Shown here piece by piece: positions 25,410 to 44,079 of a stretch of 64,000 nt of DNA. Position 1 is the first letter of the stretch. Every line of letters starts with the position of its first letter. The translations under genes and the position numbers were made by a program. Origin of the DNA: Blasia pusilla (lineage: Eukaryota; Marchantiophyta; Marchantiopsida; Blasiales); NCBI GenBank assembly GCA_050084515.1, contig CM114271.1:43958001-44022000 (forward strand), written 5' to 3'. A model generated the notes under the pieces. The model was not told the DNA's origin. It worked only from the letters and a program-made list of their open reading frames with translations, and ran no database searches.

Positions 25410-27240
25410 TGCTAAGATGGACTTAGCCACAGAGCACAATGTTGGTGCACCTTGACTGTGCATGCTCCACCAATCAGAGGGACATAGTGAATGAACAACT
25501 TCTCTACCAAACTCATCCACAAATAGTTCCTAATGATTCACAATGTTGCCCAACTCTCGCAAGCAAGTAGCCACATAAGAATTAGCCTTGGTGACATTGA
25601 GGCCATGCACCCCCTTTGCATAAAGTTTCAAATATTGTTTGAAATCTCTCATGCACTCAGCATTTGAAGTGATGTCTTAAAACTATCAAGAAGATTGTAA
25701 GGGGCGAGAATTAGTAGCCTATTGCATGTGACTTGTTGTGGATAAGTTCCCACCGCCTAGAAATAACATCGATCATCTCCGTAGCTCTAGACATTGTGAC
25801 AAAATAATTGCGATGCCTTCTACCCATACCGGGCCATGGAGTTACAGGAAAAGAACAAGCCTCTTCCATTATCTCAAAAACACAGCCATAAATATCCTCC
25901 GTCATTGCTTAATGACCATCACACTCTCTCAAAAAAATAATAGTTGGTTGAGCTACAGCAAACAACTCCTCACCCTCGATCCAAAAATCGTGATTCGCTA
26001 CAGTAGTCTCAATCTCTCGTGCCTTCTCCCTTTGCCCCGCATCCCTGCCATTGAATTAATCCCTAAAAGCATTGGTGACAACCATGGCATGGAACGTCTC
26101 CCTCAATTCTAGGACGCGTCCCAACATGATAAAATTTGTGGCAAAGCATGTGTTTGCAAGACCCAACAATCCTCTCTTCCCCGGATTGGTTTCCATGAAT
26201 TTGGCCATCACTCAAGTTCTAGTCTTCATAAATACTACCATCTCACGAGCTTGTGCAAAAATCTTGTCCACCCAAGGCCATTTATCCCACTCTTCGTAGA
26301 CTAGATCAAGAGAATTTGATACGCATCCACCCTAAGGAATATGAGGAAACTTTGCTTTGATAAGTTTCCATGCTACTCGCTTATTTCTAGCATTTTCTGT
26401 CACAAGTTGCAACACATTCTCAAGATCAATGTGCATGATAGTCCTCTTTATGTGACCTGCCAACCATTCCGCTGTTTGGGATTCCCCTTTGATGTCTACC
26501 GACTCAATCATGACCTCACCTTATGGACAAGAGACTATTATGTTCACTAAAGACTCGCTTCTCACATTGGTCCAAGAATCCGTTATGATCGTGGCCCCCA
26601 AATGCAAATTTTCCAATATGCCATCCACCTTTTCCTTCAAATTTCCCATATGTTTCTCAAGTAGGATGGTGCCCAACGAATTGTAACTAGAACTTGAGTA
26701 ATCCTTCAACTTTGTTGTTGCCAACAATGCTTCTTTGAAAGCATCCTACCGTACTACGTAAAATGATATTCCACATTCGTAGAAATACTTTGCTCACATG
26801 TCATTCGTAACTTCTATTCCTTGGATGTTGAAACAATCCCTCAGATCAGCTTGCTTCTTTCTTTCCAAAACTACTACTCCCTCGAATGGGCCCAACAACT
26901 CCTTTGTGGTCCTCGAGACTGTCAGTCCGTGGCATGTCCGCAACCCCAACAACATTTTATACAATATAAAAACTATTTCCTATTTTTTGCAAACCTATTT
27001 GTAATGGAGTCGTCTCTTCCACTTCACTCGAAGGTCTTGCTTCCCTTCTTTGTCGAGTTTCCACTAGTACCCTGTTTGGTAGATCCTGTTGCACGCTGGT
27101 AGGGACCTTCACACATAATTTGGCATGAGGAGTATCATGATTCCCATCCTTTGTCTTTCGTCTCTCTCATGTAAAATGATCCACCATCAGCGTGCTATGA
27201 TAGATTTTCATAGAATAGGAACAATACTTGCACTACCATC
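25410..27240 (-). pseudogene. BED-finger hAT transposase pseudogene (DUF659 type)
   Basis: On the minus strand, a BED-type finger (CKYCSYSMKIYH, near 27220) and HAKLCVKVP near 27115 are followed by the DUF659 core ATIITDSWTNVRSESLVNII (about 26600-26540). Then come TDNARNKR-like sequence near 26390 and a C-terminal hAT block with a WW..H...P.L-like pattern near 25465-25420. Many stops and shifts break it. The 3' end is cut off exactly where the satellite array begins, near 25405, losing the last part of the dimerisation region. The same family left a fragment at 47165-47420. Confidence 0.72.
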
Positions 27241-27777
27241 TGCTTGATATTCCACTTTTGGTCTGTACTTCTTCCTAAGCTTTAGTCATGACTACACAGG
27301 CAAACACTAACCCCATCCAACAATATTTGGAAAATTTGCAACAATTTACTATATGAATATTTAGTATATATTGATCAGTAAAATATGTGCAAATTACACC
27401 AAATATTGTCCGTGAATGCTCCAATTACAAAACTTGGAACACTCACTATGAACAAGAAAGATCAACATGCTAACCTAGAAAATTTAGAAACTGATTATTT
27501 TGGTAAGATATCGTTCGGAATAGAGTTGGATTTCCACTTTGGAAAGTGGATCTTCATCCCTACAATAGGTCAAGAGCCAATGAGTTGACATGCAAGCATA
27601 GGTTATCATGGAGAGATCTTGGGAGAGGAAAGGGGGTATACCCAAGGAGAGAGAGCTTTGGATCGAGCTTATTCTCTCTTTCTTGAATCTCTTCGCATTA
27701 GCCAAGGAAACTATGGTCCTCCTTGCATGTGAGTAACCCAATCTCCTCATTAAGAGAGTGGGTTTGGTTTAAGATGC
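27241..27777. other. No gene recognised
   Basis: Ordinary sequence between the hAT pseudogene and the LINE tail. The frame at 27385-27588 has no domain. Confidence 0.35.
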
Positions 27778-27783
27778 GAGAGA

Positions 27784-28411
27784 CTATACTCATTAAGTAG
27801 TGCCTGTCATAGCCTTGCGACCATAGTCCCGGCGCCTTGGTTGGATGGTGCTTGAGACTGGGATGGGTGTAGAGAGATAAGCAAGTGAAGAAGGTACCAT
27901 ATGAGAGGAGGGAGACACTCTCATATAGTGTGAGTGCTGACCAAACAACGTGTTTGTACGGAGCTTCCAAGTGTCAACCAAGAAACTCTTCACCACACCA
28001 TCTAATTTACCTGATTGGGATCCCCAATAGACATTATTTACCAATGCAGTAGCTTTGGGCAATGAACCAAGGCTATTGAATATGTTGAAAAATTAGGGTG
28101 TTACCAGCTTAGCAATATTAGCATATGCTCTTGCTCTGTGTGTTGTGAATTTTGTGCAGGAGACCAAGTAATGACTAGAGGTTTCGTCCCCATCGTCACA
28201 CAAGGCGCAAGAGTTTAGTTGTGTTCCCATCGTACTTCTCTTATGGTTCAAGGGGATTGCCCCAGGTTTGAACTTGAACTTGAGCCGGGTTCCCAAGCAA
28301 GGGGTTCCCCGCAAATAGTTCTTCAATTCTGCCTTCTCGGGATATACCGTCAAAAGAGAGAGGTTATAAATTTTCTTGGCTTCCTCCATGATGTTCTGCT
28401 GTGAGCGTTTG
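27784..28411 (-). mobile_element. 5'-truncated LINE copy (same family as 58159-62564)
   Basis: The minus strand carries the last ~210 codons of the LINE described at 58159-62564. It includes the C-terminal zinc knuckle CALCDDGDETSSHYLVSC near 28205-28152 and NNVYWGSQSGK near 28035. One TAA near 28090 is the only break in the frame. The knuckle keeps both cysteines of the CxxC pair, which the longer copy has lost. The 3' end (CTTAATGAGTATAGTCTCTC) matches the other copy to the base. The 5' truncation point joins directly to a (TC)n run at 28412-28432. Confidence 0.88.
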
Positions 28412-28432
28412 GAGAGAGAGAGAGAGAGAGAG
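28412..28432. repeat. (GA/TC)n at the LINE truncation point
   Basis: About ten GA units (TC on the LINE strand) directly abut the truncated 5' end of the LINE copy. Confidence 0.95.
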
Positions 28433-35584
<7,152 letters not shown>

Positions 35585-36020
35585 AGGAAGAGATAAGACA
35601 TGTGTCAAGAAAGGAATCTCTATGATCCCAAAGTCTACCTTTTGTTAATAATATGGATGGAAATCTTAGTAGGGCATCTCCATCTCATTATACATCTACA
35701 AAGTGGGATTTATTTTTGAGCCCTCCCCAAATAAGTTGGAGATCAAATATAATTCTAAAGGAATTTCATTTCTAAAAATTCTAAAATTTAGATTCTAATT
35801 TTTTTATAAAGTACATAGGAAAATGTGTTGAAATTTTAATAATGAAAGGAATTGATAAGACATCCGCCATGAAAGGACTCTTTATGCCAAATTCCACCTT
35901 ATGTTGATAATATAGATGGAAATATTATAAGGGCATTTCCATCTCATTATACCATTGCAAAGCAGCATTTATATTTGAGCTCTTTCGAAATACGGTGAAG
36001 ATCAAATATAATTTGAATTG
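35585..36020. repeat. Diverged tandem duplication, ~260 bp period
   Basis: The block with AGATAAGACAT, AATAATATGGATGGAAAT, CATCTCCATCTCATTATA and GAGATCAAATATAATT at 35588-35765 recurs at about 35850-36020 in the same order, with many substitutions. It is an old duplication in AT-rich DNA. Confidence 0.7.
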
Positions 36021-38271
36021 ACCTTTGAAAATACATGGAATTACAAAGGTTTGGTAAATTTATGTTCATTACAAATAATAATTGACTCGTGTATATAATT
36101 CATAAGGATCCTTTGCATATACAAAGTAAAAACCTTCAAGAACATGTGTTTTGAATAGATCATGTCACAACTCATAAGATATTTCTATTGGACATAGGGT
36201 TGAAATTAAAAAAAGCATGCACTATATTCCCCTCTTATATATAGTGAGAATGCACTTCACTTTTTTGAAAAGAAATTTTCCAACTTCCAAAGAAGCTGAA
36301 AAAAATTGTGTAAGGCGCCTTCTAGGTGGAGATGCACTTATGTCACTCGAAAAAATACTCGGTTTTATGACTATGTTTAATGAATCATATAACTTACTTC
36401 ATGATTAAGAATGACCAATTTCTATTTTACTCACAAAAACTAAGTCACTAATACCTTATTGAGTAGCATGACTATCTTGGATTTTTTATGTAGAAGGGTC
36501 TACAACACAATTATTTTGGCATGATTGCCATGCCACACATATTAGGTGTCAAAATGACATATGGACATGAGGATGAATATTGATATGGTATGTACTATTA
36601 GGAACAAATTAGTTAGTCTTATCATTATTTATTGTGACATATCATCACAAGACAACTAGGTTAGTGGTTAATATAATAAATGATCAAACACGAGGAAAAT
36701 TTCTAAAACAATTGAATCATTAGATGACAAGTATACAAACATCATATGTCAATTTTCCAAATATGACTGTACCAGTCATTTTTATCATTTAAGTAATAAA
36801 TCTAGCCAATGATTCAAAATGACTTTGAGAGTTTGGATATAACAGCTACAAATAACTAGGAGGGTTCTCTTGCGATTACTTTAGATGACTATTTGAGTTG
36901 GATGATGTTTGAAGGTTATTTTCAAAAAACCTTCAAACTCTTTGGGTGGAGCTTCATGAAGCGACACATTGAATAGACTAAAGACTTTCAGGAAAAGTAC
37001 CACAGGATCTTCAAGGAAGACTATGCCTATCTCTTGGTTCTAGATAATTCACTATTGGAAGCAAAGTTGACAAGAAAGTACTTGTGATCATAGCAACCAA
37101 GAGGGGAGGGGACGAAGTCATAGATTTGAGTTGTGGTGGAGAAACTATTCAGAGAGAATCAATGAAGGGTCTCCTCTCAAAGAAGGAGATTAAGATACTA
37201 TCTTTTGAACATAATATTGACCAACAAGACCGTAAGAATATCACTACAGTCGAGCGGATAAGGGCATATCACTAGGAGTTCTCAGAGATCTAGAATAGAG
37301 AGATTAAGTTTCCACAATTGCATGACGAATTTTGAAGGGAATGTCGTCTTCTTAATTGGTTTCTTGGGTACATGAAAAGTGAATAGAAGTAAGATCCCCT
37401 CTTCTAGTTGGCATTCAAAATTGGGTAGGTTTGGATTTGTAAGACAAGATTTTCACACTTTATATGAAGTGTGAGATTTTGGCCTGAAGAAGACGACACA
37501 CACACATTGGTGAAGGGAAAGTCAAAGAAGACAACAACCAAGGGAGGAAAGGTAAGGAAAAGTAGATCAAACACGTAAATGAAATGAAGATCAATGATTG
37601 GAGAGGAATTCAAATTTATCAAGGATTAGAAAATGGTTGTCAAAATTCTCAAGAAAGGGGTGAATAAGAAGATCAACATTCAGTAGAGATGTTTGGATGC
37701 AGAGAAGCTAAAATATTTGATGATGATCCCAAACCTTCTTTTGAAGATTGTGAACTTTGGAGATTTGCAAGGAGCACTTTCCAAAGAAGAAAAAAAGTGT
37801 AAGGCATGGAGGAATACATGGCGGGCATGGGTTGAGAGGGGTGTGAGAAGGCCAAGCAAAGAGGGGGATGCAAAATGGGGGAGGGCAAAGCGGGTTTAGG
37901 TGGAGAATGGGGAGGGGGCACGTGAGGAGGGCAAAGGGGGGATGGAGAGGTTAGGACGGTTGTAGCAGGAGATAAGTTTGGCGGAAAAGGAAATGTGTGA
38001 AGAAGTTAGGATAGTTGGAAAGGGGTCGGTGAAGAGATCAGAGATTAGGACTATGAAAAAAAAAAGTTAATACATGCTTATTAGTCAAATTGGTTTGATG
38101 AGTATAAGTAATTGGAAGTGGAAGAGAGAAATAAGGAAAATCTTATTTTCCATCTTCCATCGTGTCTTAAACTTGCTCATAATCTTGCTTCTTTGTCTGT
38201 CACGCACTAGTTCTTTGTCTAATCTAATTTCTCCATAGATAGTTCAACTTGGTAAGAGATAATGTGTTTTG
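36021..38271. other. No gene recognised
   Basis: AT-rich to about 36800. From 36800 to 37900 the plus strand has longer open stretches (for example 37084-37275 and 37693-37899) with Lys/Glu-rich residues and several stops between them. This may be a degraded retroelement gag region, but no zinc knuckle or other motif supports that. 37900-38271 shows nothing. Confidence 0.35.
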
Positions 38272-38749
38272 TGTCACATCTGAGTAGCCGATAGGCCGAG
38301 ATCTATCGTGGATACGACATAGGAGCCAACGAACTGTCTTGAGTGTAACTTTGTCCGGAGGTGTCAGATGAGGTTGAGGATAGGTCCGTTGTGTCAGAAA
38401 CATTGTTTTTGACAATTTTCTTGTTGAGGTCTTTCACAGCCGGGTGACTTGTTGAGCAAGTCACCCACCCCTCGTAACTTGTGCGCGCAAGTTACCAGGA
38501 GGATAACTCTTTTTAGGGGAAGAGCCTTTTTGGCTCTTCCCAACCCTATATAAGGGAGGAAGATGGCTTTCCCAAGCCATCTTTCTCATGTTGGGCCGTT
38601 GGAGCATCTCTCTTGTTGTTTGTGAGATAGGACGAGGGTGCTAGCCTATGGATTTCCTAAGAGCACAAGATGGATTGGACTTAATATGCCCATGTAGATT
38701 GAGGAGTGGAGTTTTAGGCCGGGTATGCCATTTTAATCTGATATTTACA
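38272..38749 (+). repeat. 5' LTR, shortened
   Basis: It matches the right LTR from TGTCACATCTGAGTAGCC onward. It ends near ATATTTACA and lacks the first ~138 bp found in the right LTR. It contains a TATA box (TATATAAG, 38547-38554) flanked by hairpins at 38442-38466, 38474-38495, 38517-38541 and 38560-38583. Confidence 0.85.
38442..38583 (+). promoter_or_regulatory. LTR promoter with hairpin series
   Basis: Four short inverted repeats surround the TATA box. H1 has 10-bp arms (38442-38451/38457-38466), H2 8-bp arms (38474-38481/38488-38495), H3 10-bp arms (38517-38526/38532-38541) and H4 10-bp arms (38560-38569/38574-38583). H2, H3 and H4 recur in the right LTR; H1 does not. The start of transcription should fall about 30 bp after the TATA box, inside or next to H4. 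Confidence 0.7.
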
Positions 38750-39096
38750 TGAGAAAGATGTCATGGGGCATGTGGGAATTCGTTGTTTGCAGGTAGGCAA
38801 GCAAGTTGCCTCGATTGGGAGCCCCTGGAGACGCCGGTTGGCATTTTGTTGACTTTTTTTTTTGTTAGGATGGTTGTGAGTAGAACAACTGTCCGTCTTT
38901 CATAGATTTTGTTGGTGTAGATTGTCGAGAGAGAGCAACAGAGTGTAGCGAGAACAACGCTCGGGTGTAGTGTGGAGAGTGTTATCGACGAGAGACACAT
39001 GAGTGTCGAGAAGGAGAGGAGCAGCTTTGAGAATTGCAGCAGTCGGGAGAGGAGCTAGGGTGTAGCCGCCTAAGGTAGCTACCTTGACTTCCATTT
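38750..39096 (+). other. Leader between 5' LTR and gag
   Basis: About 350 bp of untranslated leader of the element. No clear tRNA primer binding site was identified. Confidence 0.5.
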
Positions 39097-40270
39097 GTGG
39101 TTGGATCGTCATCACTAGATAGTGGATCTGGTGACGAGATCACAGACGGAGGTAGTATCACTTGGCAGGAGATGGACGACATTGGCCATCAAGGCATGCG
39201 TCGTTTCTCGAGTGCAGTGGGCACCATCAACTTAGATGAATTCATCCAAGAGTTCGACATGTGGTGCGATTTCCAAGAGATACGGACCCCGACACGGTTC
39301 AACCCTTTCATGGCATGTAAGGGGTTGTTCCAGCACTTGGAATATCTATCGATGGATGATTAAATGGAGTTATGATCTTATACTCCGTAGAGATCAATGC
39401 CTAGAGGATGTATTGGGCCCCAGGTTATGTGTCCACTAGTGATCGCGAGGCATATGATGGGATTGTGAGAGGAGAGAGACCCACACAATGAGCCCCGAGT
39501 ATAGATGGAAAGGAGGGCACTGAATTAGGTGAGATGGCAGAGACCTCTAGTGGTAGAGGGCCACCAAGTTCCAATCCTACAATGGAGTTCTTTCGACAAT
39601 TGGGGAGGAGCTACAAGCTGAAGAGTCTATAGGATTTTGAGCGACGATCGGGTGAGAGTCTACGAGAGGCGTTCACACGCATAAGGAGGCTGATCATTGC
39701 TTCTTATGGAGTGATTGAGGCGCATTCAATCTAGTATTGGTACGGGGTTCTGGATTGAGAACTACGGAGGAGAGTCCGTGATGCAATGTTGCTTCATACG
39801 GCGAAGCCCACACTAAAGGTGGTCTTTGAGTTGTTTGAGCGTATTGAGCTCAACATGAGTGAGAAGCAAGTGGTGATCACTAGATTTTCTCGGGATTTTG
39901 ACGGGTTCACAGGTTACAGGAACCCCATAGGTGCCACAGCGAGCACCAGTACTACGAGAGCGGATGAGTGTGCCTAGAGAGCAGGGTGGGTACCGTGAGC
40001 CTATGAGGCAACAACCCATGCCTAAATATGTTGCCCAATAGTTACCGATGTTGTCTTGTTGGACGTATGGAAGGGTACATAGGCAGAGAGACTCCCCATA
40101 TTATGGGAGAGGACCACAAGCGCCTCTGATTGCTAAGGAGCCACAGAGGATGGCCCCACCATAGTACCAGTGTGACTATTGCCACAGATATGGTCACACT
40201 AGGGATAGATTTTTTGACCTTCGTCGAGAGGCACGTCCAGAGGTAGGGTGAGGGCATGGGGGGGTTATTC
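39097..40270 (+). pseudogene. gag of the gypsy element
   Basis: Capsid-like open frame at 39097-39363 (INLDEFIQEFDMWCDF, then FMACKGLFQHLEYL). Broken frames follow to a zinc knuckle at about 40168-40220 that reads CDYCHRYGHTRDRFFDL. The last cysteine of the CCHC knuckle is replaced by Phe. Several stops and frameshifts lie between the two parts. The product would have packaged the RNA and formed the particle. Confidence 0.7.
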
Positions 40271-41084
40271 GGGAGGAGGCCGAAGAGTTATTGCTGGACG
40301 TGGTGGTGGAGGACCACCGACTCCTAGAGGAGATGGAGTAGGAGTACTAGAGACGGTGCTTCTCTCGTGCATCAATCAGTTGGAGTAGAGGATTGTTGCC
40401 ATGACGATGATGCAACGCAAGGAAGGAAGGGAGCCTAGAGTAGGTAGTGTGGCTCCAACTTCCATCTCTTACCCTGACTTGGGTGAGGATCTTGCTAGTA
40501 TGGGTTTTATGTGTAGTGCGGCTCAGGTTGAGGTTGTTGCGGTGATAACTCGAGGTGATGTGAGAGGCACTAAGCCATCGAGAGGTGGAGTTGAGATTGA
40601 CCCACTAGAGAGGACCAATGGGCGGCAGGTCAGGGTTCCTCAGTCGTTCACATTGTTAGAGGCACTACACACACCATCGATGGTGCCTCGACGACTAGTG
40701 GTGCCTACAGGTCAGGCAGGTGCGTCGACATCACGAGGAGTTGGAGTGGTAGCTCTTATGCCGACTCGAGTGGATTTAGTGTCGACCACACTGGTGGAGA
40801 TGGCCACCAGGGTGAGCGAGGCTCCATTATTTTCCGCCATAGAGTTAGTGATGTTGGGAGTTGGACCAACTGAGGTGTTCCGGCTGGCCGCCACATTGTG
40901 TGAGCTTGGAGAGGTGACAACCTCTCGTTCAAAGGTAGTTGAGGAGGTGGTGGACTTGCTCTTGTAGCAAGTGCTTGGGATGTTCCCTAATGAGTCATGG
41001 CATACGGCGGCGACAAAGTTGGTACATATGCCAGTTTGACCGGCCATAGAGTAGGCCATGGTGACACCAGGCGTGGTGTTATTC
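40271..41084 (+). other. gag-protease linker of the gypsy element
   Basis: A plus-strand frame at 40401-40967 is open but has no domain (Val/Thr/Arg-rich). It most likely encoded the linker between gag and protease. Confidence 0.5.
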
Positions 41085-41400
41085 GATAACCGAGTTGAAG
41101 CATTTTTCTTGGTTAGTCCGACAGGGACAGTGTACCACCCGGAGCGCATCCTACTTGATTCGAGAGTGCAACCCTTGATGTTAAGGAAGGCGGCGTCTTT
41201 AGCTTTGGGGTAACGGAAGGCCGACATTGAGCCTTGTCCTTCCAGATACAGACCTCGATTGGGGACGTGTCACCCATGCAGTATATGACTCGACAAGAGA
41301 TAGCTGTGAGAGTCCAGCGAGCATGCAAAGGATAGCTATGGTACGCACACGTGCGATCACGACACCAACTGAGTTGTACGATATGTTGGTGGGGACTTTA
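41085..41400 (+). pseudogene. Retroviral-type aspartic protease remnant
   Basis: The stretch PERILLDSRVQPLMLRKAA (about 41138-41194) matches the flap-side active-site region of gypsy proteases, where DSG or DTG is expected. Here the Gly codon appears as AGA (Arg), a G-to-A change that would abolish activity. The following sequence is broken by stops. Confidence 0.6.
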
Positions 41401-41834
41401 GTGTTATGTCCTCTAGGATTCATCCTTGACTTCTAGGAGGAGACCGTTGCTTATCAGCAAGGTGATGGTCACATGACAGGCGGATGAGTCAGTTACCCGT
41501 GTAGTTTGCGAGACAAGATGGTCGACCACGAGATGAGTCTATGACCACGATGGCAACTTTCACAGGTAGTGTTTCTTGGCCAGGAGAATTGTTGGAGGGG
41601 AACGCACATGCAAAGGATGTCTCAATAGCGGATAGTCCCACGGAGAGACATGCCATGGCGGGTGTCTCTTCCCATGTTGGCGAGATCTCTTCACCATTGT
41701 GGGGTACGACTCGAGAGCTACAGAGAAGTGCGGACAACCTTGTGAGGCAGGCGTGGAGTCGTGCTTTTATCCCGGAGCATAGAGAATTAAGTGACAATTG
41801 AGCTCCCGGAGTTGAGACATTGACACCATTGGAT

Positions 41835-42790
41835 ACCACGCCCATTGTGTGGCAGTGTCTAGAGGAGGGTGTTAGGGTGTTAGATATCTTTGGAGGGATT
41901 AACACTATATTAGCTACGGTGTTGCAGGTGGGCATACAGGTGCATCAGTACCTTTATGTGGAGAGAGATGAGACGGCGTGGCGAGTAACATTATGTCACG
42001 TGGCAAGATTGGTCCAGAGGCATCATGAGTTGTTGTCGGTAGCTGCAATGGGATATCATCATACACTACCCGCCGACATCTCTTTGGTGGGGGTATAGGA
42101 TCTGGATAGAGTTGGCACCATTCATTTGGTGATTGCTGGATGGCCATGTCACGCTCATTCATTAGCTGGCCAAGGGTTTGGATTGCAGGATCCGAGGTCA
42201 GGGATGTTTTGGGAGATGCTGCGAGTAAAGAACGTGTCGTTGTTGGGAGACACTCGTGCACATGTGATGATGAGTATGCATCAGGTGAGGTCCTGGTTAG
42301 GACTTACTGTGTTTTTAGATGCATCCAGAGTTGGATCACGCACCCACCGTCCACGGTTGTGGTGGACAAACAAGATACCATCAGAGGTAATGAGTAGAGC
42401 ATACGATGGAGTTCAGAGAGCACCACATCTCACAGTGGATGCTATTTTGGGCTCAGGGCATTGATCTCATGTGATGACGCGGTATGATAGACCACCGTTG
42501 GTGATAGCCAATAGGGTGGGGGAGTTGAGGGCAGCCTTACCTATGTTGGTGAGCTTCCCAACATCCCACACCTTTTGTTAGGGAGGGCCAAGCATGATTT
42601 GGGATGAGGTGACCCAAGCATTGGAGGAGTCTATGCCAGATGAGCGCAAGCGCGCCATGGGGTTTGCTACGGGTACTATGGCGGTGCCTGATATGACTGA
42701 GGCATCATGGAGATAGGTGTTGGGCAGGGGATGGACCTCAACTATCTCACATGGATAGTCATCCTAGGTATGGTTCAGCAGAGAGAGATG
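41835..42790 (+). pseudogene. C5-cytosine DNA methyltransferase domain inside the gypsy pol
   Basis: The domain would transfer a methyl group from S-adenosylmethionine to cytosine in DNA. Motif I reads VRVLDIFGGINT (41868-41903). Motif IV reads VIAGWPCHAHSLAG, with the catalytic Cys at about 42142, followed by GLQDPRSGMFWEMLR. Motif VI, normally ENV, reads KNV (42228-42236). Motif VIII-like RPRLWWTN lies near 42347-42370, motif IX-like RAMGFATGT near 42652 and motif X-like GMDLNYLTW near 42735 (after a frameshift). The frame is shared from 41820 to about 42730, broken by stops at 42096, 42462, 42585 and 42711. Order and spacing fit the DNMT3/DRM-like or bacterial M.HhaI-like order I-IV-VI-VIII-IX-X. 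The closest subfamily cannot be told by eye. It lies between protease and reverse transcriptase, so it was part of the polyprotein. Confidence 0.88.
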
Positions 42791-43035
42791 CGAGTGTCAT
42801 CCATGCCATCACGTCCATGAGTTGGAGTATAGATATAGGGTCTCTACAGGCATTGGCTAAGGGCAGGACGAGGAGAGATAGGCACCCATGGACTTCTTGG
42901 GACGTTGTGTGAGCGGAGAGTGCGAAGGCGGTTTGAGCAGCACATGTTCATTTTTCGGATGTGAAGCATGGTGTAGGAGGTAAGAGTGGAGTGGATAATG
43001 CAGAGGTGGCTAGGGTTGCTACATAGCACCCAAAG

Positions 43036-43930
43036 TTGGAGGTTTTGTCCTCTCCGAGTGAGGTTACGATGGAGACTTGGGATCGTGTGATAGATCTCAA
43101 GTTGATAGGAGGAGAGCAACGGCGGATTCATAGATTTTTGAGAGGGCATGTAAGTTGTCTTGCCTTCAGTATGAGAGACTTGGGTACGTTGAAGGGTCAC
43201 GGGATACAGATTGAGTTGGCTAGTGATACGCCGATCTTTCGTGGATCCTACAAGTATTCCAATATCGAGCGAGCCTTGATTCAGAGCAAGAGTCAGGACT
43301 TGTTGGAGGCAGGACTTGTGGAGTTATCGCATGGGGAATATGCATCTCCCAAAATCATGCCGGCGAAGAAGGATATGTATGGAAAATGGACGGATAGGTG
43401 GATGTGCGGGATTACCAACCTATCAACCGATATATGAGGTCCGATCGATATGCCATGCTTACTCTTGAGGAGATCTTTGTTGTAGTAGGGCATGCAAAGA
43501 TCTTTAGCACTTTAGATCTCCGTGCTGGCTATCATGAGCTTCCTATCAAGTTGGAGGACAGGGAGAAGACAACATTCGGGGGGATAGATCAGTTCGGGAG
43601 AGATTGCTTGTATCAATTGGGGTTCTTACCATTTTGGTTGAAGAATGCGCATGCGGAGTTTCAGAGAGTGACGGATAGGATTTTGGTTGGCTTGGATTTT
43701 GTACGGTGTTACATAGATGATATTCTTATCTTCAATTCCACGGTTGAGGAGCATGAGCGACACCTCCAGTAGGTGTTGCTCATGCTCCTCAACCGTGCGA
43801 CACCTACTGGAGGTGTTTCGACGATTGTAGTTATATGGACTAAAGTTATATCCATGCAAGTGCATATTCTTTCAGGAGCAGATTGAGTACTTGGGACACA
43901 TGCACCATATACCCGAGTGGGTAAGATGTC
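43036..43930 (+). pseudogene. Reverse transcriptase of the gypsy element
   Basis: The RT is readable as two overlapping frames with a shift near 43400: RGSYKYSNIERALIQSK and LVELSHGEYASPKIM, then VRDYQPINRYMRSDRYAM, STLDLRAGYHELPIK and the catalytic box YIDD (43710-43721). Just after this a foldback duplication (43739-43797) interrupts the frame; the RT resumes as LYGLKLYPCKCIFFQEQI near 43835-43890. The copy is not functional. Confidence 0.9.
43739..43797. repeat. Foldback duplication in the reverse transcriptase
   Basis: Arms 43739-43765 and 43771-43797 are reverse complements over 27 bp with one G-T mismatch and a 5-nt loop. The words for VEEHER and HL(L/Q) then recur at 43798-43812. This leaves a ~40-bp insertion relative to the expected coding order. 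Confidence 0.92.
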
Positions 43931-44079
43931 TAGTAGACGAAGGTGGAGGCTATTGCGCAGATTCCATGCCCTACAAATGTGAGTCAAGTCCAAGCATTTT
44001 TGGGACTGGTGAACTTGTATCGACGGTATGTCAAGGGTTTTAGTGCGATCGCGAAGTCTTTGACGTTGCTGACGAGACT

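Noticed and set aside
40712-41227. Minus-strand frame of 171 codons in the gypsy element
   Set aside because: It overlaps the gag-protease linker antisense and has no domain.
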